DNA of 64,000 nt, from contig NZ_CP015922.1 of assembly GCF_001659725.1 (NCBI RefSeq), positions 496,001 to 560,000 of the forward strand, in the 5' to 3' direction. Below the pieces are notes generated by a model. It did not search any database and was not told the origin of the DNA. It saw only the letters and a list, made by a program, of their open reading frames with translations. Both the position numbers and the translations under genes were made by a program. The stretch is from Polynucleobacter wuianus. GTDB lineage: Bacteria > Pseudomonadota > Gammaproteobacteria > Burkholderiales > Burkholderiaceae. Of this stretch, positions 1-6,884 are shown in pieces; position 1 is the stretch's first letter, and the number at the start of each line of letters is the position of its first letter.

Positions 1-41
1 TCCAAAGGGATAAATTACGTTGCCTTGATACAACATTAAAA

Positions 42-56
42 CACTCTTTAAGAGTG
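42..56. promoter_or_regulatory. Operator-like palindrome CACTC-N5-GAGTG
   Basis: A perfect 15-bp palindrome with arms CACTC (42-46) and GAGTG (52-56) around TTTAA. The same arms with the same spacing recur at 190-204, just before the small HTH gene. This suggests binding sites of a dimeric repressor, probably the HTH protein at 244-474. The regulatory role is inferred; the repeat itself is seen directly. Confidence 0.45.
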
Positions 57-167
57 CGAATAATTATTTATAGCACCAAATAACTATGTTCTAATATGAC
101 AAACCTATATTCTATATGGCTTAGCGGGCGATTGATGCTTGCGTATAACTGGCGTTATGTCAAACAA

Positions 168-217
168 GAGTGCTATTTAATATAATAAGCACTCAATTAG
201 AGTGATTAGAATATAAT
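168..217 (+). promoter_or_regulatory. Promoter/operator region of the HTH gene
   Basis: Contains a GAGTG half-site (168-172), a perfect CACTC-N5-GAGTG palindrome (190-204) and two TATAAT hexamers (181-186 and 212-217). The palindrome lies where the -35 of the second -10 box would be, the usual place for a repressor operator. No good -35 hexamer is visible for either box; ATGTCA at 157-162 is the best for the first. Confidence 0.45.
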
Positions 218-243
218 GCGAGGTATCGCATTACTTTAGAGGG

Positions 244-474
244 ATGGCAATGGATTACCAAGAGTTCAGTGAGAAGGTCAAAAGCCTAGGCATGAAGCGC
301 ACCGAGTTTGTGCGCTACCTAGGCATGAGCAAGAACGCCTATACCAAGTGGTCAATGGATAACAGGGTGCCGCACCTTGTAGGGCTGCACCTAGACCTAT
401 TGTGTAAGGTGGCTACCTTATTGCCAGACCTAGACCAATACAAGGCCAATAGCGAGGGCTCGGGTGATGAATAG
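244..474 (+). CDS. Small Cro/CI-like helix-turn-helix protein
   Basis: A 76-residue protein. Residues about 7-40 look like a compact helix-turn-helix: the SLGMKRTEFVRYLGMSKNAY stretch followed by a tryptophan and a basic turn resembles the Cro/CI (XRE) recognition region. The rest is a short acidic tail. The start follows GAGGG a few bases upstream. Palindromic CACTC-N5-GAGTG sites lie directly upstream, so an autoregulating phage-type repressor or Cro-like role is likely. The terminase-like genes downstream support a prophage or satellite origin. The family assignment rests on sequence pattern only; no exact family is recognised. Confidence 0.6.
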   Translation: MAMDYQEFSEKVKSLGMKRTEFVRYLGMSKNAYTKWSMDNRVPHLVGLHLDLLCKVATLLPDLDQYKANSEGSGDE

Positions 475-533
475 AGCTAAGCACCCTGTCGAAACTAAAA
501 AGGTACTTCCTAGCGAGTTAGCCCGGGGCGCTG

Positions 534-543
534 AAAGACCCCG
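534..543 (+). repeat. 10-bp direct repeat, first copy (second at 1683-1692)
   Basis: AAAGACCCCG occurs at 534-543 and again at 1683-1692, bracketing the three genes 585-1683. The first copy lies between the HTH gene and the terminase-small-subunit-like gene, in a stretch ending in a run of six G, where cos-type packaging sites often sit. Any packaging role is speculative. Confidence 0.3.
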
Positions 544-584
544 AAATTTCTGTTCTCTCAAAATTCACTAGGGGGGTTGACGAC

Positions 585-1046
585 ATGACTAGTCTCCAGC
601 AAATTGCCAGCCATTTAGGCATCACTAAAGCCGCTGCCTCAGAGCAAGTGAAAAAGCTAGGAATCGATTACAAAACCATGAGCCTAGACGAGATTGCAAG
701 GGCTTACATGGCACGTCAAAGAGCGATTGCAAGTGGTCATACTGCTGCCATTGGTGTGGAAGGTGAAGATTTAGATTTGATGCAAGAGCGAGCCAAGAAA
801 GAGCGCTGCGAGCGAGAACTATTACAGATGAAACTCGATAAACGCGCCCTAGAGGTCATCAACTTGAAATCATGGGAATTTAAGTGGCCTCACTTTACGG
901 CGACTATAAAAAAGCACTTCTTGCTCGCAGAGAAAGAAATCATCAAGCAAACCAAGAAGCGCTATGGCATTAAGTTAGATATTGCCCTTATCCATAGTTT
1001 TGCCAATCAAGCACTTGTTCATTTAGAACATTCAACTAAACCATAA
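585..1046 (+). CDS. Phage terminase small subunit-like protein (Nu1/TerS type)
   Basis: A 153-residue protein with an N-terminal winged-HTH-like segment (residues 1-45: QQIASHLGITKAAASEQVKK), a charged helical linker rich in E, R and K (about 60-95), and a C-terminal helical part. This is the architecture of Nu1-type small terminases, which bind cos DNA and hand it to the large subunit. A GGGGGG run ends 8 bases before the ATG and serves as a strong ribosome site. No large terminase, portal or capsid gene follows, so this is either a remnant or a satellite that borrows a helper phage's packaging motor. Assignment is by architecture, not by alignment. Confidence 0.5.
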   Translation: MTSLQQIASHLGITKAAASEQVKKLGIDYKTMSLDEIARAYMARQRAIASGHTAAIGVEGEDLDLMQERAKKERCERELLQMKLDKRALEVINLKSWEFKWPHFTATIKKHFLLAEKEIIKQTKKRYGIKLDIALIHSFANQALVHLEHSTKP

Positions 1047-1057
1047 AGGAAGCCATC

Positions 1058-1354
1058 ATGACAGTAGATAACCCCATCACTTACGAGCAGGCAAAAGAGG
1101 AGCTTCAGGCATTGCGTGGAAATCTGAAAGCGGAATTAGCCCAGTTCTCTGAAAAGCATTTAACGGCAACGGATACCAAGGCTCGAAGTGATATAAACCT
1201 TATTACCGCTTTAGTCGATGAGTTCGCAGAAGCCTCATTAGTGCGCATGGTAAAGCTCATCATGCAGGCATTGCATGAAGAAAAGCCCAAGTCCAGCCAG
1301 GAGCACGTAGATTTAGTCATCCAAAAAGCAATGAAGCAATTTGGCGCCCAATGA
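1058..1354 (+). CDS. Hypothetical phage-region protein
   Basis: A 98-residue, mostly helical, charged protein that I do not recognise. It starts 11 bases after the upstream terminase-like gene, with AAGGAAG before the ATG, and its stop overlaps the next gene's start by 4 bases (ATGA), so the three genes 585-1683 form one translationally coupled unit. No cysteines, membrane segments or catalytic motif are visible. The position between two terminase-small-subunit-like genes suggests an accessory packaging or structural-adaptor role, but nothing in the sequence shows this. Confidence 0.6.
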   Translation: MTVDNPITYEQAKEELQALRGNLKAELAQFSEKHLTATDTKARSDINLITALVDEFAEASLVRMVKLIMQALHEEKPKSSQEHVDLVIQKAMKQFGAQ

Positions 1355-1683
1355 AGAAAGCCAAGACCGCTACTGGTGAGGTTATTGACCTCACCTATGA
1401 GCGCACTCTCAAAGAAAAACTACAACGGCAATTATTGGAGATTGAGATTGCGCTCGAGCGTGGCGAGTTGGAATTGATGGAGCCAGTAGAGGCAAGGTAT
1501 GCAAACAAGGTCATGACTTGCAAGGCGGAGTTTCTCGCTATGCCGGAGAAAATTAGGCACTTGCTTCACGCTGACTATGGCACGACCATAGACATTGAAT
1601 ATCTCAATGAGATTATTTATAAAACGCTCACTATGCTCTCAGAGTGCAAAGGTGAGGACTTGCCTAGGTGCGACCCCAACTAA
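1351..1683 (+). CDS. Second terminase small-subunit-like protein (no HTH part)
   Basis: A 110-residue protein. A Leu/Glu-rich helix (residues about 18-45) is followed by a segment with the pattern 'CKAEFLAMPEKIRHLL' (about 57-72). This resembles the middle and C-terminal part of Nu1-family small terminases, where a similar 'lL.LP..la..L' segment is common. It lacks an N-terminal DNA-binding domain. It overlaps the previous gene by ATGA. It could be a split or duplicated TerS, or an oligomerisation partner of the 585-1046 product. The family link is tentative. Confidence 0.4.
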   Translation: MKKAKTATGEVIDLTYERTLKEKLQRQLLEIEIALERGELELMEPVEARYANKVMTCKAEFLAMPEKIRHLLHADYGTTIDIEYLNEIIYKTLTMLSECKGEDLPRCDPN

Positions 1684-1883
1684 AAGACCCCGGCTGCATA
1701 AATCGGGTTTTGGGTATGCCTTACCCCATTTTGAAATTGGGAAATTTTTAGGGGTGGGGGTGACAATTTGTCAGGGGTGCAACTCTTGCAGAGGTTCAAT
1801 GGTTGCAGGGGTGAGGGCGGCTCGCACCATGAGCCACGTTAAAGGGGTATGCTTTAAATCTCTAACGTGCTGGGGATTAAAAA

Positions 1884-2204
1884 ATGGGCTTTCGCTTTCA
1901 AAAACGAATATCAATATCTAAATATTTGAGGCTCAATTTCTCAAAGACGGGCGCGAGCATATCCATTGGCAAGCGTGGCCTAGACTTGAATATCAAGGGT
2001 GACCAAGTGATGGGTAATATTGGCTTGCCTGGTACCGGACTCAGCTACAGAGAAAAGCTGACCCCAAAAGCTGGTGAACCTTCAACACCAAGCGAGCAAA
2101 CCATTACGCAAGAGCCGAACCGGCCTAATCGCGCACTTATTCTTATAGTCTGTTTTATCTTGTTTGCGTTATTTTATGGTTTCCTGAAGATGGCAGGTGA
2201 ATAG
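1884..2204 (+). CDS. DUF4236 domain-containing protein
   Basis: A 106-residue protein. Residues 1-55 match the DUF4236 pattern: MGFRFQK at the start, then 'LNFSKTGASISIGKRGLDLNI' split by turns, ending 'GLPGTGLSYR' (about 47-56). After a Pro/Thr linker comes one membrane helix (about 82-100, LILIVCFILFALFYGFL). DUF4236 proteins are common in prophages and islands and have no settled function. GGGG lies about 9 bases before the ATG. The gene stands alone, with about 200 bases upstream that hold no convincing gene. Confidence 0.75.
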   Translation: MGFRFQKRISISKYLRLNFSKTGASISIGKRGLDLNIKGDQVMGNIGLPGTGLSYREKLTPKAGEPSTPSEQTITQEPNRPNRALILIVCFILFALFYGFLKMAGE

Positions 2205-2344
2205 CATTTTCAGGTATGGTTTATTCAATGGCATGGAAATAGACATGATGCGGCGGGAAACGAGGTTATACCGGCCCAGCTAGTTTCCATACGTAATTAA
2301 AGCCAGCCTATGATTGGTTTTAATTTGTCAAAAGGAGTCAGGCT

Positions 2345-2506
2345 ATGAAAATTACTCTCCACCATTTCGAAGATGCTCATGGCGTAAAACATCCATATGT
2401 CAGGATTTTGCGCGTTAACTGTAACAGGATAGTCCAGCAATCCATTTCTTTAAATAGATATTTGGCTTGTAAATGGGGCGGTATCCATGGACCTGATTAT
2501 TGTTGA
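2345..2506 (+). CDS. Small hypothetical protein, 53 aa
   Basis: A 53-codon reading frame beginning MKITLHHFEDAHGVKHPYVR and ending in GPDYC. A strong AAGGAGT ribosome site sits 7 bases before the ATG, better than for most neighbouring genes, which is the main reason to believe it. It contains three cysteines and several histidines, but no recognised motif. Its last 10 bases overlap the 3' end of the convergent HNH gene. Its function is unknown. Confidence 0.45.
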   Translation: MKITLHHFEDAHGVKHPYVRILRVNCNRIVQQSISLNRYLACKWGGIHGPDYC

Positions 2507-3219
2507 CCCCAAAATAAATGCGGCAAGTCTCGTATGATGGTGCTATGAATTGAAGCGCTTATACAAAACGCTTGACTGCTTCGATACTGCGGGCCTTGTG
2601 AGTGCCCTCCCACTTCTACGCCATAAAACGACATTCGCCATACTGTTAATTGAGGGCATTCAATAGCTTGCACACCTTCATATTGGAAAACGCCATTGCC
2701 AAAATTTCCAAATACTCGATTTGTAGCGTTCATCGCCAATAGGCGTTGAAAAAATGGAACCCCTTCATTAATGAAAAATCCAGCTCTAACAACATAATCC
2801 TCATTAATTAGGAGTCTCCAATGATGCCAGGCCAAGCCCCTAGCTATGAGCTCGTAAAGTCTAGTCAATGAGCTCCCGTCAAATGGAATTGTTGATGATT
2901 TTTGCCTGCCACGATTGGGATTAATGACCGCTCCAGCTATAAGGGCGTTGTAAAGCTTCAAATTTCTTTTTAAGCGATTTGGTACAAGCGTGCTTAACAT
3001 GGTACTTGACGAGGCATGGGTTCCGCCAAATGGTAATACGGTAGTTAGATAGTGCTCAAGCTGAGATTTTTCATTATTGCAATCCTTGCAGGCCGGGACT
3101 TTTGGGAGCTTGTCTCTTTGCTCTGCTAGAAAAAATTGGCGCGCAATGACATGGTCCCCATCTATAGATTGGCGTTTTAAACAATACACGCATGCTTTAT
3201 TTTTATAAGCTTTGCTCAT
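2497..3219 (-). CDS. HNH-endonuclease-like protein
   Basis: A 240-residue protein. The N-terminal 60 residues hold a zinc-type HNH arrangement: C10-x2-C13, D22-H23, then C44-x2-C47 followed by N48-N49, K51 and E55-H56. HNH proteins cut or nick DNA using this beta-beta-metal fold. The remaining 180 residues do not match anything I recognise. The start has AGAGG just upstream. It sits alone on the minus strand, convergent with the phage-like genes, as HNH genes in prophages and defence loci often do. Whether it is a homing, defence or phage nuclease cannot be said. Confidence 0.65.
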   Translation of the reverse strand: MSKAYKNKACVYCLKRQSIDGDHVIARQFFLAEQRDKLPKVPACKDCNNEKSQLEHYLTTVLPFGGTHASSSTMLSTLVPNRLKRNLKLYNALIAGAVINPNRGRQKSSTIPFDGSSLTRLYELIARGLAWHHWRLLINEDYVVRAGFFINEGVPFFQRLLAMNATNRVFGNFGNGVFQYEGVQAIECPQLTVWRMSFYGVEVGGHSQGPQYRSSQAFCISASIHSTIIRDLPHLFWGQQ

Positions 3220-3310
3220 CCTCTGAGCCTGCTGGTTTTCAGGGTTTATATCTTAATGGTTGATAAGGGAAGCTTGTTTGGCGGCCAAAGCTGGTTGGTA
3301 TCATGGTAAA

Positions 3311-4075
3311 TTATTTAATGCTAGCGCTTTGTATTTCTGCGATTTCATTGCTACCAAATATTTTGAATGTATGGCTCTTGTCTTGCGATGGAAATGAAAT
3401 TGCCAAAAAATCACTGTCAATATGAGTTACCAATCTCCAAATTTTATCAGGAGAGGGGGTTTTTAGCTCGATGATGGGTGCGGAGGAAAACTTGGTTTCT
3501 ATATCGAGTAATGCTTGTGATTGTCCCAATGCATTAGGAGCTTGATAAATTCCAAAGGAGATAACAAAAAAATAAATGAGCATTAACTCATGCCCTTCCC
3601 ACTTCAAACCCTTCTTTGCTAGGCGCGCTATTACCTCTCCAATCGTTAGTCCCGCTGAAATTGCAATACACCCCGCACCTAAATTAAGAAATAGATGTTG
3701 TGTTTTCGGCTCAAACCAATCAAAGGGGTAAGTGCCAAGGAAGAAAAGGGCGGCAGACAAACCTAGAAATACAACTGAGCCATAAATCAGGCCCTTGTAC
3801 GTGATTTGTCTTTGAGCTAAAAATACAATAGAAATAAAGATTGAAAATCCAAACGCGCATAGTAGTCCGGCACTTTTAGCTATAAATCTACCCGGGGACA
3901 TCATTGATATTACCCAGGGAGCCCCCAAATTAGAGTAGTAGCTGGACACCTCCCTCCATCCCATAAGAAGCCCGATTGCTGTAAGTCCCCCTACGAGCCC
4001 AGCAATTTTGGGAAGTAGCCCAAGGACTGACGAAGTGGCTTCAAGTGTTTTATCTGTAGACAATCTAAGCTCCAA
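3311..4075 (-). CDS. Hypothetical multi-pass membrane protein
   Basis: A 254-residue protein with about five hydrophobic segments in its first 185 residues (around 20-40, 68-88, 95-115, 128-148 and 162-180), followed by a soluble C-terminal part of about 70 residues. No family recognised. The 4075 start is a TTG with no clear ribosome site; a second TTG four codons in has GGAG 6 bases upstream and may be the true start. It is followed on the same strand (upstream at 4209-4919) by another unknown membrane protein, so the pair may act together at the inner membrane. The function is unknown. Confidence 0.5.
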   Translation of the reverse strand: MELRLSTDKTLEATSSVLGLLPKIAGLVGGLTAIGLLMGWREVSSYYSNLGAPWVISMMSPGRFIAKSAGLLCAFGFSIFISIVFLAQRQITYKGLIYGSVVFLGLSAALFFLGTYPFDWFEPKTQHLFLNLGAGCIAISAGLTIGEVIARLAKKGLKWEGHELMLIYFFVISFGIYQAPNALGQSQALLDIETKFSSAPIIELKTPSPDKIWRLVTHIDSDFLAISFPSQDKSHTFKIFGSNEIAEIQSASIK

Positions 4076-4208
4076 GTTTATATTTATTGACCAATATTAT
4101 TAGTTGAAAATAATCCACTCTACCTCCGCTCATTTAAAGTGGAAATCAAATTAATAAGAGCTCAAGCCTAAGTTCTAGAATTTAATTCACTACGCTGCTC
4201 TACCACCT

Positions 4209-4919
4209 TCATGTTGAAAAAAACTTTAAATAAGTTGTTAAATAGCTCATGGGGAATGAGCTTAGCAATTCTTTATGCCATAGAAAAGTAATAACGAGCA
4301 ATGGCGCCCAACAAGGAAACCTGTAATTGACTCCAACCGGGGAAAATATTGAATATCTTAAAAGGGTATTAAGAAGTATTTGAAGAGATTTCCATGCACT
4401 CCATTGGGCGGTAATATAACCTCCTTCGGGGCAGCCATTAGGACTCATCACCTCATATTGGGCTCTATATGACCAATTTGTATTGGTGATTCCTCCCATA
4501 TCTTCAGAAAGCTCAACCTCCTGATGAAAGTCAAACTTTGGGTTTGATGGCGAGAATGAAATGCCATTGCCATCCAAAAGAGAATAGTCCTCATGCGGCC
4601 CATCGAAATAACGTCTCTTCATGACGGCAGCATTTAATAACTCTTTTTGAATTTCTCTATATCGAGCCGATATTTCAGAGCGCTTTGCAATGGATTCGGG
4701 GGCATAAAAATATCTTGCGAGTAGATATAGCAGAATGCCAGTGGCAATTAGCTTAATTTTCCATGGGGGTATTTCTATTGGACTGCTTGATGACGGCAGC
4801 AATGATGCCAAATATTCAACTACATGAATTCCGGTAAAGGCCCATATAAATATCAGAGTCAATGCAACCACAAGATTTCTTCGTATTTTTTCATATGAGT
4901 CTTCTTCAAATATAATCAT
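4209..4919 (-). CDS. Hypothetical membrane protein
   Basis: A 236-residue protein with two hydrophobic segments near the N-terminus (about 14-40 and 55-70), a soluble middle of about 110 residues containing GGITNTNWSYRAQYEV, and hydrophobic stretches near the C-terminus (about 180-225). No family recognised. It is transcribed in the same direction as 3311-4075, 133 bases ahead of it, and the pair may be one operon. The codon usage is AT-rich like the rest of this region and unlike the core, consistent with transfer. Confidence 0.5.
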   Translation of the reverse strand: MIIFEEDSYEKIRRNLVVALTLIFIWAFTGIHVVEYLASLLPSSSSPIEIPPWKIKLIATGILLYLLARYFYAPESIAKRSEISARYREIQKELLNAAVMKRRYFDGPHEDYSLLDGNGISFSPSNPKFDFHQEVELSEDMGGITNTNWSYRAQYEVMSPNGCPEGGYITAQWSAWKSLQILLNTLLRYSIFSPVGVNYRFPCWAPLLVITFLWHKELLSSFPMSYLTTYLKFFST

Positions 4920-5049
4920 GCTTTGCCTAGTTGCTTTGAGTGGTGATGCGATGGTTGAGTTTAGCTTGGGAACATGGGCCGTAAACGCGGGTAGCTGGGG
5001 CAGTGAATACTAAAGTTGGAAGTAGTAATTTAGTGGAGTGAAAATAAAA

Positions 5050-5067
5050 ACCCCGCCTGGGCGGGAT
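5050..5067 (-). terminator. Intrinsic terminator of the 5082-5255 gene
   Basis: A GC hairpin with arms CCCGCC (5052-5057) and GGCGGG (5060-5065). On the minus strand it is followed by GTTTTTATTTT, the form of a Rho-independent terminator. It lies 15 bases past the stop codon of the small minus-strand gene. Confidence 0.7.
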
Positions 5068-5081
5068 TTAAGGGCTAACTT

Positions 5082-5255
5082 TTAAACATCTTTTATTAGG
5101 TCAGAATAAAGTTCTTTTGGATATGCCGCATCAATCAAGGCAATTTCTTTGGCTGCCTCAATATTTCCGCAACCGACTGAGCCTCGCAACTTAATTGAGC
5201 CTGATTCAATGCCTGCTTTGATTACACCAATTGCTTCATTTGCATTAAATGCCAT
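5082..5255 (-). CDS. Small hypothetical protein, 57 aa
   Basis: A 57-residue protein starting MAFNANEAIGVIKAGIESGS, with no recognised motif and no membrane segment. A longer start at 5267 (MGLI-) is possible, but the 5255 ATG has GGGA about 7 bases upstream whereas the longer one has no ribosome site. A clear intrinsic terminator follows at 5050-5067, so this is a monocistronic unit and probably a real gene. The function is unknown. Confidence 0.5.
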   Translation of the reverse strand: MAFNANEAIGVIKAGIESGSIKLRGSVGCGNIEAAKEIALIDAAYPKELYSDLIKDV

Positions 5256-5409
5256 GATAAGTCCCATTTAGGTAAGTAATGTTAAAGATTAGCACTATTG
5301 GGCGGAAATTTTAGTAAAAACACTTAGGGTTGGGGTAATCATCTAGCCCCAATAATCCTTTGGTGGGTTATAAATACTAAAACTTGTAAGTATTTTTAAC
5401 TCTGGAGTA

Positions 5410-6444
5410 ATGATGGCCACCAAAAGACGTCTCAATGAACAAGCCTCAAGGCGAATTGCGGGCTATCAAGAGCGCAAAAAGTTATTTATACAAATAGAGA
5501 AAGAGCGAAAATCTAAAGTCATTTCTTATGTAACTGGCGATAGAAGGGGGTTGGAAACGCAAATATCACCAGAAGTAATTGATATTTTTGTTGAACACCT
5601 TGATGCTATTGGCCCAACAAAAAAGATTTCACTACTTTTGCATACTAATGGTGGAAATACTGCTGCGGCTTGGCGTTTAGTAAATTTAATTCAGACCTTT
5701 TGCGATGAGTTGGAGGTGATAGTCGCAGCAAAGGCCTTAAGCGCTGGTACGCTCATTTCCCTCGGTGCAAATCGGATAGTAATGACTAAACAGGCCGCAT
5801 TAGGGCCAATTGACCCAAGTTTGAACCATCCGCTAAATCCACCCATGCCAGCTATGCCCAATATAAATATTCCAGTAAGCGTAGAGGCCGTAAAAGGGTA
5901 CCTAGATGCAACAAAAGATTTTGGCATAAATGGAGAGGCTTGCCGAACCCAGGTAATTATTGATTTAGCAAATAAGGTGCACCCACTAGTACTGGGTCAA
6001 ATATTTAGAACTAGCTCCCAAATAAGGTTTTTAGCTAGGAAATTATTGGGAAGGCAGGTCAATGACCAGGTAAAGATGGACCAGATTATTGATTTTTTAT
6101 GTGCCGAATCTGGAAGTCATGATTACACAATTAATCGGCGAGAAGCAAGGGAGCTTGGGCTGAATATTGAAACTCCATCTGTAAATTTTTACGACATTAT
6201 TAAGTCTATCCACTCTAGTTATGTGAAGGAGCTTCAGTTGCTCGAGCCTTACGACCCAAATCAGCTTATGGGTGCTCAAGACTCTGTAAACTATTTACTT
6301 CCTCGTGCCGTGATAGAGAGTTCAAAAATTGGCTCCCATCAATACGTTAATGAGGGAACGCTATCAAAAAATAATCCAGGCCAAACGGGTATAATGGGCA
6401 TCTCTGATTTAAGATGTTTTGAGGGCTGGAGAAAAATCAAATGA
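5410..6444 (+). CDS. Serine dehydrogenase proteinase-like (SDH/ClpP-crotonase fold) protein
   Basis: A 344-residue protein matching the SDH_sah proteinase pattern. There is an N-terminal basic region, then HTNGG (78-82), which resembles the oxyanion region of ClpP/SppA-type proteases. The candidate nucleophile Ser111 follows in ALSAGTLISLGA, and then GPIDPS (132-137). These cytosolic or membrane-associated proteins are proposed serine proteases; few have known substrates. GGAG precedes the ATGATG start; the second ATG at 5413 is equally possible. A 6-bp inverted repeat (TTGGGG 5330-5335, CCCCAA 5347-5352) lies in its promoter region. The stop overlaps the next gene by ATGA, so the two are co-translated. 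Confidence 0.7.
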   Translation: MMATKRRLNEQASRRIAGYQERKKLFIQIEKERKSKVISYVTGDRRGLETQISPEVIDIFVEHLDAIGPTKKISLLLHTNGGNTAAAWRLVNLIQTFCDELEVIVAAKALSAGTLISLGANRIVMTKQAALGPIDPSLNHPLNPPMPAMPNINIPVSVEAVKGYLDATKDFGINGEACRTQVIIDLANKVHPLVLGQIFRTSSQIRFLARKLLGRQVNDQVKMDQIIDFLCAESGSHDYTINRREARELGLNIETPSVNFYDIIKSIHSSYVKELQLLEPYDPNQLMGAQDSVNYLLPRAVIESSKIGSHQYVNEGTLSKNNPGQTGIMGISDLRCFEGWRKIK

Positions 6445-6638
6445 CTATGCAATTTTTTAAAGAAACGGCTGATTCAAGTCAATTGTTTAAGCAGGGGCCA
6501 TCTGTTGGTACCGACAATATTTCTAGCACTAGTGTGCCGGGTAATCTTTCGGATATTCTCCGTTCAACACCAGCTGTACAGTCAACCCATTTGGTGGTCA
6601 ATATCATTCGCGACCAAGTTGCGGTAAAAGGCGTTTAG
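6441..6638 (+). CDS. Small partner protein of the SDH-like protease gene
   Basis: A 65-residue protein of no recognised family. It is rich in Ser and Thr, with a short hydrophobic C-terminal stretch (HLVVNIIRDQVAVKGV). Its start overlaps the protease-like gene's stop (ATGA), which implies translational coupling. By position it could be a substrate, inhibitor or antitoxin-like partner of the protease, but no sequence feature proves this. The alternative is a non-functional short frame, which is less likely given the coupling. Confidence 0.45.
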   Translation: MTMQFFKETADSSQLFKQGPSVGTDNISSTSVPGNLSDILRSTPAVQSTHLVVNIIRDQVAVKGV

Positions 6639-6798
6639 AGACTCTTCAAGAATTTGGTGGCCCTGCCTCAAAAAGGCAATAAGGCAGTTAGAGTACTTCA
6701 AGTGCGAATTTTGTAAGACTAGATATTGGAAGCTGGTTGAGTAGGTGGTAAGAGCCCCGCTCAAGCATATTGCCCGCCCGCCTTTATTGGGAGTTCGA

Positions 6799-6816
6799 TT
6801 AAAAAAGCTTTTTTAA
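6799..6816. repeat. 18-bp AT-rich palindrome
   Basis: TTAAAAAAGCTTTTTTAA is a perfect palindrome between the SDH-like unit and the DUF3800 gene, with a second AAGCTTAA just after it. It could work as a weak bidirectional terminator or an operator for the DUF3800 gene. The rest of 6639-6884 shows no gene. Confidence 0.3.
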
Positions 6817-6884
6817 AGCTTAATTAGTGAAAGCTATCCGGTAAATTATTTTTTGGCAATGATGCATTGTTATAAAGTTATGCC

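Noticed and set aside
1595..1921. A 108-codon plus-strand frame across the end of the second TerS-like gene and the gap after it
   Set aside because: It overlaps the better-supported genes at 1351-1683 and 1884-2204, has no ribosome site and the protein is not convincing.
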